Translations under genes and position numbers: made by a program
Source of the DNA: Lamellibrachia columna
Taxonomy: Eukaryota > Annelida > Polychaeta > Sabellida > Siboglinidae
Length of the DNA stretch: 64,000 nt
NCBI GenBank assembly: GCA_963662155.1
Contig: OY759263.1
Coordinates: forward strand, 37,505,391 to 37,569,390
Direction: 5' to 3'
In this document: one piece after another, positions 52,036 through 62,500 of the stretch
Numbering within the stretch: position 1 is the stretch's first letter
Layout of the letters: each line of letters starts with the position of its first letter
Notes under the pieces: model-generated
Seen by the model: the letters and a program-made list of their open reading frames with translations, nothing else
Database searches by the model: none
What the model was told of the DNA's origin: nothing

Positions 52036-55000
52036 GAAAAAGACAAACACACAGAGAGACATGCATAGGGACAGACAAGCAGAGAGACATACATACAGAG
52101 AGACAGACAGGCGGAGAGACAGACAGGCAGAGAGACAGACAGGCAGAGAGACATACATGCAGAGAGACAGACAGGTGGAGAGACAGACATGCATAGAGAC
52201 ATACATGCATAGAGACAAACAGGCAGAGATATAGACAGGCAGAGAGACAGACAGGCAGAGAGACATACATGCAGAGAGACAGACAGGCAGAGATACAGAC
52301 AGGCAGAGAGACAGACATGCATAGAGACAGACAGGCAGAGAGACAGACAGGCGTAGAGACAGACATGCAGAGAGACAGACAGGCAGAGAGACAGACAGGC
52401 AGAGAGACAGACATGAATAGAGACAGACAGGCAGAGAGACAGACAGGCAGAGAGACAGACAGGCAGAGAGACAGACATGCATAGAGACAGACAGGCAGAG
52501 ATACAGACAGGCAGAGAGACATACATGCAGAGAGACAGACATGCATAGAGACAGACAGGCAGAGAGACAGACATGCATAGAGACAGACAGGCAGATAGAC
52601 ATACATGCATAGAGACAGACAGGCAGAGAGACAGACAGGCAGAGAGACATACATGCAGAGAGACAGACAGGCAGAGAGACATACATGCAGAGAGACAGAC
52701 AGGCAGAGATACAGACAGGCAGAGAGACAGAAATGCATAGAGACAGACAGGCGGAGAGACAGACAGGCAGAGAGACAGACAGGCAGAGAGACAAACATGC
52801 ATAGAGACAGACAGGCAGAGAGACAGACATGCATAGAGACAGACAGGCAGAGAGACAGACAGGCAGAGAGCCATACAAGCAGAGAGACAGACATGCATAG
52901 AGACAGACAGGCAGAGAGACAGACATGCATAGAGACATACATGCAGAGAGACATACATGCAGAGAGACAGACATGCATAGAGACAGATAGACAGAGAGAC
53001 AGACATGCATAGAGACAGACATGCATAGAGACAGACAAGCAGAGAGACAGACATGCATAGAGACAGACAGGCAGAGAGACAGACATGCATAGAGACAGAC
53101 AGACAGAGAGACAGACATGCATAGAGACAGACAAGCATAGAGACAGACATGCATAGAGACAGACAAGCAGAGAGACAGACATGCATAGAGACATACAAGC
53201 AGAGAGACAGACAGGCGGCGAGACAGACAAGCAGAGAGACAGACATGCATAGAGACAGACATGCAGAGAGACAGACATGCATAGAGACAGACAAGCAGAG
53301 AGACAGACAGGTGGAGAGACAGACAGGCAGAGAGACAGACATGAATAGAGACAGACAGGCATAGAGACATACATGCATAGAGACAGACAAGCAGAGAGAC
53401 AGACATGCATAGAGACAGACAGGCAGAGAGACAGACAGGCAGAGAGACAGACATGCATAGAGACAGACAGGCAGAGAGACAGACATGCAGAGAGAGAGAA
53501 AGAGAGAAAGAGAGGGGGAGGGAGGGAGGGAGGGAGGGAGGGAGGGAGGGAGGGAGGGAGGGAGGGGGGAGGGGGAGGGGGAGGGAGGGAGGGAGGGAGG
53601 GAGGGAGGGAGGGTGAAAAGCAAAGACAATATAAATGTAGTAGCTGCACAGTATTGTGTCTGTTGTGCAGGAGTTGAAGGGATTGATCGATGAATTCATG
53701 TACTACCTGAAGCATGTGCCAAAAGAACGCCCCCTAGTCCTGTTGTTTGACTCACTGGATCAGCTGGACACAGCAGACGGTGCCAGACAGTTGGACTGGT
53801 TGCCACGGCTGTTACCTAAACATGTCAAGATGATATTGTCAACTCTGCCAGATGACAAATATGGCTGCCTGCCCCGCTGTCGGGTAAGCAAGCACTGTGA
53901 AGTATATTTGGTTGTGACAAAGGTAATATTACCAGTGAAAACTTTTCATTTTGATGATGTTTGATTTTATTCAGAAGGCAATATATATCATTAGACTCTG
54001 CCATGTGATGCTTTTAGGACCAAAAGCTCTGAATTTGTCCACATGTCCACATCTGGTTTTACTACATTATTAAAGTTATCACAATGACTATAATAGACCA
54101 ATGAGGTAAACAGAGGAAACGTCCATATAACACTGTTTTGATTTAACATTAGGAATAGCTAGAGAAAAACATATACAAGGTGACCTGGTGACTGTGATGA
54201 TGAAATGGTGTTAGCAAATGAGCAGGTGCATATGCACTTAGGTTGTCTTACTGTGACTTTGGCTGAACACTTTTATACATGCATATAAATTCATTTTAAT
54301 GATCTACTACCACAACCATTCATCTTCTATTACAAATGTAGACAGTCATCAAGACCATGGTTAGAAGTAAATCACTAGATCAAGGTTGGCTTTTAATTTC
54401 TTACATAATAACATTAGACAACCATTAAGTATAAATGATAATCAATATAGTATTATAGTATTATTATATTTTTATTGATAAATAAAATTAGAATGGTTTA
54501 ATATTTTAGGTCGTAAAAACAAAATGGTTTACCACTACCACCACCACAAACACCACCACCACCACAAACACCACCACCAACACCACAAACACCACCACCA
54601 CCACAAACACCACCACCACCACAAACACCACCAACAATACCAACACCACACACACACACACACACATGCGTGCGCGCGCGCGCGTTTTGATGTAATTATG
54701 TTGCAGTTAAAGGGGGGGTGAAGCACTCGAACAACCATAGCCCAAACATAATAACATACCATTTACAGTATATATCACCCTTATATGATGGGCGCAACGC
54801 CACAGTAATTTTGTAATATCCTTTTTAACTTTGCCATTATCTTCGCTGGGCGGCGCCATATTGCTCTGCGGGGGGCTCAGCGACAGAGTGGTTTGAGTAC
54901 GAGCTCCTGGCACCGCGTTCACACAGTAAAAACCTCTCGGAAAATGGCCGAAACGCATGGAAAATCGAATAAAAAGAAAACTGGTGTGCACTGGATGGCT

Positions 55001-56506
55001 CCTGGATATATCAACTAGTACTACAAATGCAAGGAAAAAACTTTTGATCGACTTCCGAGGAAGAATTTGCAGCGGAAAAGGTGGTTGCAAATGCGGAAAT
55101 TGCCGTGTCCGCCAGCCGCAGGCTCTGCGAGTGACCACTTTTCCGATGCAGATTACAAGACAAAAGACTATGTGATGAGCATGGACAGACGGTGAGCATC
55201 AAGATGTCATTCTTGGTCAAAGACACCGTTCCATCTTAGATCTTTTTTTTCGCATATGACCATGCATCTACAGACTATTCTGCGACAAGGAAACGTCATA
55301 TATCAGAGGGCAGAGCGATGCGTAGGAAGCGACGAGCCGAAACCAGGTTAGTAAATTGGATTACCGTTACCATTGTGACTTATCACTACGATTACAATAT
55401 AGTTCCACCCCAATAAGCACAGCTGTGCTTCAACGTCAGCATATATATGATCCACAGTAAATCGAAATGTATGAATACAATAAAGTGCGAGTAAGTGTTA
55501 ATAGTTTGATATAATTACGAGTGTTTTCCAATCCGCCGATTTATTTTCGACGTGATCAGACGTACCGTCAATACGTGGCCGTACTCAAAACAATAACAAT
55601 AACTCAGTAAGTGCTACAGGATATACTGCAACCTTATAACATGGGCCATGGCGTATGTACTAGGCAAAATTATTCAAGAAAATAATTTGATATTATTTAT
55701 TGACAGTCATAATAAGTCTCATACTCTTGTATTCTAAATGCCTAGAGAGCAAGCAGCAAGCGTAAGGCTTAGCCTGGGGGGGTTAGATGCATGGGAGAAA
55801 CACGACCAAAAGACAGTATAGACTATAGTGCAACAGAAGCCTACTGTTGCTGTTTACATTTCAAATTCTTTATGGAAATATTTAAAATATACAAATACTT
55901 TCATTGTGATTAAGTACAAATGCAGTTACAAAAACTTTTTAAAAGTATTTAAATATTTAAGTAAAATGCATTTCACCCATGCAATGTCTAGCTGGAAAGG
56001 AAACTAACTAAGGCATCGTCATCTACCCAGTTGAACACTGTCAGATTACATGTCTGCTTTCTATAATGACACTTTACAATTTCTGTTTGAATTCTTGTGA
56101 CTTGACAATAAGGCAAAATTATATAAAATTAATTTGCTTTATTGATAGATAAACCCCACATGTAATAACATGAAGTTCATATAGATGTATTAATTACATT
56201 TTATTCTAAGTCGACTGATAACACTGTAATGAATATCGTGGGGGGAGGGGGCAACTGTCGGCAACCCACAATAGTATTAGTACAAGCTATACATATGAAG
56301 GAAGTAAATCAGGCATGGGGTCAATTCTGTTTTGTCAATTCCAAAAAATCAGTTCTAATTCCGCCTTGCAAAAAATCAATTCCAACTGTTAAAATCCTAG
56401 GCTAAAGAAAAATTCAAATCCAATTCGTTTTAACGCAGTTTTATTTGTCACGTGTGCACAATCATATTTAATTAGATATGATTAAAAAATTATTGTTCGT
56501 TAAATG

Positions 56507-56537
<31 letters not shown>

Positions 56538-59500
56538 CAGGTTTGCCATAAAAAACTTTAAAATGGCATCCAGCCATTTCATATGTACTTTCTGCTGCGA
56601 CACCTCTCCTGGATTTTTGCTAACAAAACCAGACATTTTGGACAGCCCTGGACAGTTGGGTCATTAATCCGAGTTTTTAGCAGTTTCCCCTGTTTATATC
56701 GGGTCCAAGTCATTTGCCCCCCTCCCGGACATTTGCCCCTTTGTCACTTGCCCCCCAGACATTAGCCCCTTGCCTTATTCAAAATCTGGACATTTGCCCC
56801 CTGTCCGTAGCTTCTGGATTATTTGTAAGTTTTTTTTTTAAGAAATGTTTTTTTAACTTATTTTTTTATTTCTGAACATGAATTCAAGATATATATTACC
56901 CTAATTGCAATTAATGTTCTTTGTGCCAGATCAGCCAAGTAAATTACTTTATGTAGTTGGAGATGATCCTGTAATCAAAGGATTATCTTTATTGCAATTG
57001 TGGAAGAAGCCAGTGAGATTAGGACCTGGACATGTTAGGACAATTGAGGATATTTGAAAGAAGCCATCTCAACAAGGTTTCTTTTGAATTGCATTTACCA
57101 TGGAGAGTTGGAGTGACTCCATTTTCCTACAAAACTGGATGCACAAGCCAGAGTTGTCAGAATTCACTTAAAACTTCACCATGGAAATTACTACTAGCAT
57201 CTGAGGAGGTCAGAAGCTATGTTTTGAGTGTCATTCCTACACCAAGAAGGGGGACCAACAAGATTACTCTTCAATGGGAGTGAAGCCAGCGTCAATCCTG
57301 ATCATGCAAGGGTGCTGTGGTCACTGATCTGATCTCCAGAATGTGATCAACAAGACTGCCTGCAACCATGATGGTGACACGGCACAGATAGAAGCTGCCA
57401 AGGTCCGTGAGGACCTGAAAACTAAGGCAGCTAATACCAGGGGCACTCCAAACCACTGTTTGTGGAAGCATCACCCCAAGAACCCATCTTCCACCACTGA
57501 TCTGACTATCAATGATACCTGGAAGACAACTGGTGACAAGATCATCTCATACACACTCCAGGGGATAGGCAATTGCATTAGGCTAAAGTGACTTCGACTT
57601 GTCATTGAATGTTATGTTATTGTAGTAATAATGATAAAACTGTAAACTGATTTTCACTCGTCAACTATCATAGAAATAAGGGGCAGATGTCTGGGGGGGG
57701 AGCAAATATACTAGGAGGCGGATTTAAATCTCTATCAGTTGTGATATCATTGATATTTCATCAAATTTACTGGAAAGTTTGAGTCTTCAACATCCTAATC
57801 TCCAACATGTATTCTCCATGGGGACATTTTTAATTACTACAAAGGGCAAACCCTACAGCCACATGTAACAGCATTGTACAGGTGACCAGTGACATGTTTA
57901 GTACGGGAAACTTGTGGGCTGAATATTAGGCTTGGATAAACAAGGGGCTGCATTCAAGTGGGGCAGGCTTCCTCTCTCACACAAAGGGAATGAGCAGGCA
58001 GGTGCCCTTAATTGGCAATCTCTGTAAATAAACATTGTACACCGAGAAAGAAAATGAGGCCTGAATGGTCTGATTTTGGTTTTACTGTCTGTTACAGTAA
58101 CTTAGTATTTCTTTTTGATGCAAATGCTTGATTATATTGTTCTTGGTCACAATGTTTCAATACCAGAGTAGACAGTGTCTATGCTGTAATGTTGACAACT
58201 TCCTGGCTGTTACCAGATTCAGGGTGACATGCTAATAGCAGACAAATATGATTTTAAAAGTAATATAAGTAAATATAAGGGTAAATATTAACAGTATCAA
58301 GTCAATAATTCCAACAAAATCAATGCCAATTCCCAAAAAATTAATTTTGGAAACCAAAAAATTCCAATAATTTTTTTTTTTTGAAGTCGATTCCAATTCC
58401 GGAACTGGAATTGAGGGTCAGTTCCAATTCCGGAATGGAATTGACCACATGCCTGAAGTATATTCATGACAATATCTTGTCTCTGTGTACTACAGCAACA
58501 GTCATGAACAGTATAACTGAATTGAAACAAGCTTATGTCTGTCGGGCTTTTGTCGGGAGGGGCTTTTGTCCATGCACCATACTATCTAGCAGATGCTTTC
58601 AGTATAATACCTAATAATTATATATATATTTACATATATACATATATATATATACAGCATTTATAAGGTAAAGATGTCACAAGCATAGATCTGCATTTGG
58701 TCCAATAACAATATTCATGCATTATGTTATCTAAATCGAGTGTCAGATATAAAATAAGGAACCCCATAGAAAGTGTACCTATGGGTCCATATTTTGTTAT
58801 GGAATTTGGACCCCTTATAGAATTTTGACCTCCCTGGCCCATTGAAAACAGTGCAATGTTGATTAGATAATATAATGCACTTTGGAGCTAGGATGCTACA
58901 ATTTTGGTTACATGCGTTTGGTTATGTTACCAGTGGCATTCGTCAAACTGACCAAACAGATTCATTAAAAACATTAAGAGATCAGTGATCATTGGTTGAA
59001 TTAACATGGCTCCATAGGGAAAATGCTTTTCCCTGTGGTTGATTACTTTATACATTCTATATGACACTAGCACTCTTATATTCTAAAAATAATATATACA
59101 AGAGAAAGTTTCTCACATTGTGATTCATTTTTATTATGCAAAAGATGTATTTTGTAAAATTTTCAAGTCACTGTATGTGTAATATTTTCAGATGAAGGAT
59201 TCACCATTGGTTCGTACAAGTACAGGTACTAGTTTTGAAGCATCCAGCGCTACGGGTGATGCCGTCAATCTTTACATTACGGATGTCACCTTTAGTGCCA
59301 TCACTGCTACTACTGCTGTGGCACCACATACAACTGATGCTGAAATGCAAATCGATCCGGTAACGATATTTCAAGTGCGACACTTCGCGAATGCTGCTGT
59401 AGTCACGGATGACATTATTGCACCAATGAACGTTGATCATGACTACTCCTATGTGAAGCTTCCATCAGATTCAGTGAGAATAAAGACATTGGTGCAGATG

Positions 59501-62500
59501 ATGCACACTATGTGATAACAGCGACATAACCGAGGGTGACTCAAGCAGCTCCGACACCTATGAGAAAGAGAAGACGTTTGTCATTCGTGAGAAAAACTTA
59601 TGTCACTTTTCTGCACCAGTCAGAATAAGTAGTGTATTGGTGTATATTTAGTACCAGTAGTGTATTGGAACAAATGGTTGGTGTGCAAGTACTATCAGTC
59701 AGAACAAGTAGTGTATTGATACATATGATTGGTGTACATTTACTGTCAGTACAAGTAGTGTATTTGGTAGAGAATGAGACGCTTGGTTTACATTTGCTGT
59801 CGGTAGGAACAAGTAGTAGATTCAGTCAGAACAAGTAGTATATTGGATACACATGATTGGTGTACATTTACTGTCAGAAGAAGTAGTGAAATGGTGCAGA
59901 TTCCAGAATGAGATCATTGGTGTACATTTACAAGTAGTAACAAGTAGTGTATTGGTATGCATGATTGGTGTACGTTTACTGTCAGTCAGAACAAATAATA
60001 ATATTGTTACACATGATTGGTGTACATTTACTGTCCAATCAAAACAAGTAGTCTATTGCCATTGGTACAGATGATGATGGTGAAACAGTTAAAATGCCTT
60101 GGCTTTATAAAGATTAATTATTTCCTAAGCTAAACTACCAGTATATTTGATATGTTGTGGCATAATAATGATGTGTGTAGCTGTGATATCCATGTTCCAG
60201 GTTGTATTTCCCGGTGGTAGAAGTCACTGTTTTTAGTCAATGTTTAGTCTTGGTTTCAGTCGTTCTAGTTAGCCTTATTTCTTTGGTAATTGTTTTTCTA
60301 TGTGAATAAACTGTTGATATATTTTATGTTGGTCTCAATATAAATGAAATTGTGTGTAGTGACATGCAAGATGGTGCAGGTAACATTTTGTTGACAGAAG
60401 TGGGATATGGATAAGAAGGCATTCACATCATTCAGTTATTAATATTTTAGTGGGAATTGTTGTAGTTTTCCAGGTTGTTTTTCGACCTGCTGCATACTGT
60501 GGGTGCCTCACAATTTGTCTATATCAGACTATCAGTACACTCACTTGTGTCAGGTCAATCGCCATAGCTAAACTTTCCATTAATTCAGTTCGGTTCAGAA
60601 TAGAAATCACAGATCCTTCCCACATCGCAGGATGGGATTACTTGTCTTGCCTTTCCTGAGCCTGAAATATAATTTGTCAGGGTTAGTTGATAGCACTAAT
60701 TCCATAATTACCATAATAGTTGCAAAACTGTGAACATTACATATACTGTCAGTAGTTAATTATTGTTATTTAAATGATTACATTGCACCAAACAACAAGG
60801 TGTTGTGGTGTGCTACAGAGAGGGGTGATTACAAGTACGAATATTAATGTAATCATGATTACAGTAATTATTGCAATCACAATTACTAATGTAGTCATGA
60901 TTACAATCATTATTACAATCACGATTACAGTAACATTTAAGAATATATATATATATATTCACATAATGAATTAAATAATGTTATTATTGTCATCAATGTT
61001 ATTCAACACAAAATCAAACAATATTAAAATACAGACACGGTACACTTCATTAGATTAGATACAAAATAAAGAGAAAAGCCTGCTTGCATTGCCATTGTAG
61101 TTCGGACCTCGCCCTCGGGCTAGGTAAAAGAAATATGCAGAAAAAATATGATTATTAAAATGGCAATGATTCGATAACAATTGAATTACTGACCTGCTAG
61201 CTGTAGGGCGAATCAATGAGTCGGCACGCAAATCATGCAATGACAGCAGACCAACATCTAGCATCGCTCTGTTTGTGCATATCACTACAAAATCATCGTC
61301 TTCACCTTCGTACGGTGATGCAAGCACCAACGCGGTCGGGCACACGGTGCTGCATAGCCATGGCATAGGCATAGCCTAGCCCTAGCCTCCTCGGCGCAGC
61401 ATGATGACTCAACGTAAACGTGCGCAGACATCGGGACGCAATTTCCACAGGTTCAACACATCACATTACCTAGTCAGGAATCGTTGACAGTCAAAGCGCT
61501 GTTGTAATTTTTCCTGAATCCAACGTCAACAAAGTCAAAGGCGAAGCCGACCTGGAGTCTGGAGCGTGACTCGCACACTCGGTGACACTTTACGACTGTC
61601 AACGGTTGTTTCCGTGTGGCCTGTCGAACTAGACTCTTCGTCTGTGGTTTCCATTTCTCCAAAGATAGACAACTATTACCGAAGTTCAGTAAACCACTAA
61701 TCGCTAGTAGCAGATCTGGTAAAACTGTCACAAGCGATGCATCCATCTTGTCAACAAGTAAAAAATAGTTCCGGTATTCCGTTATCGCATATTCTCGTTG
61801 GTTAGCGTCTCGTGTGTTCGAGAAGTGTGGCGTTTTCCACGATTTTTTGCGTGTTTTGTTGTAATTTCTTAAACTTTTTTATTTGGAACGAACAAAAACG
61901 CTATTTTGTTGACGTGTGTAAACACTTGTATATATAACAGAGACCCATATCTTTTTTTCGCTCCAGAATGTCTATTTACGAAATAAATCGCAAAAAATCG
62001 AAAATTTACATTGATTAGATATACGCGACTCAAACCACTCGTTTCGACAACAAGATGGCGATACGCAGTGATGTATTTTGTCGATTTTTGTCTCGAACAA
62101 AATCAGTTTTTCAGTTTATCTCATAAATTAGCAGGTATCTGTCACCAATAATACGTAGTTAGATAATATATATTTAAATATACGGCATAACACAAAATTG
62201 CTTCAGTTCCCCTTAAGGCATTTGGTCAGTGTGAAATTATGTATTTAATTTACCTAATGAGGCAGGATATTTTAGTTGGTTGATGGTTGTAATTTTTATT
62301 TTGTTCATTCGAAAGAGATAACACATTGCAGTCCAAAAAAAACGTTCAGCACAAATTGGTAAACAATATAAAAATGACAGCAAGAGTTTCTATGCTTTCT
62401 ATGTCTGAAGTAAACAGAAAGTTTGCTATAAGGTATGACAACTAGAAAACAATGCTGGAAAGGTAATAACAAATGGGTTTCTTATGGCAAAAGACATAAA

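Noticed and set aside
51789..53715. Three minus-strand ORFs of about 600 codons
   Set aside because: They read the 16-bp satellite in all three frames. No domain, no initiation context, and they arise only from the stop-free unit.
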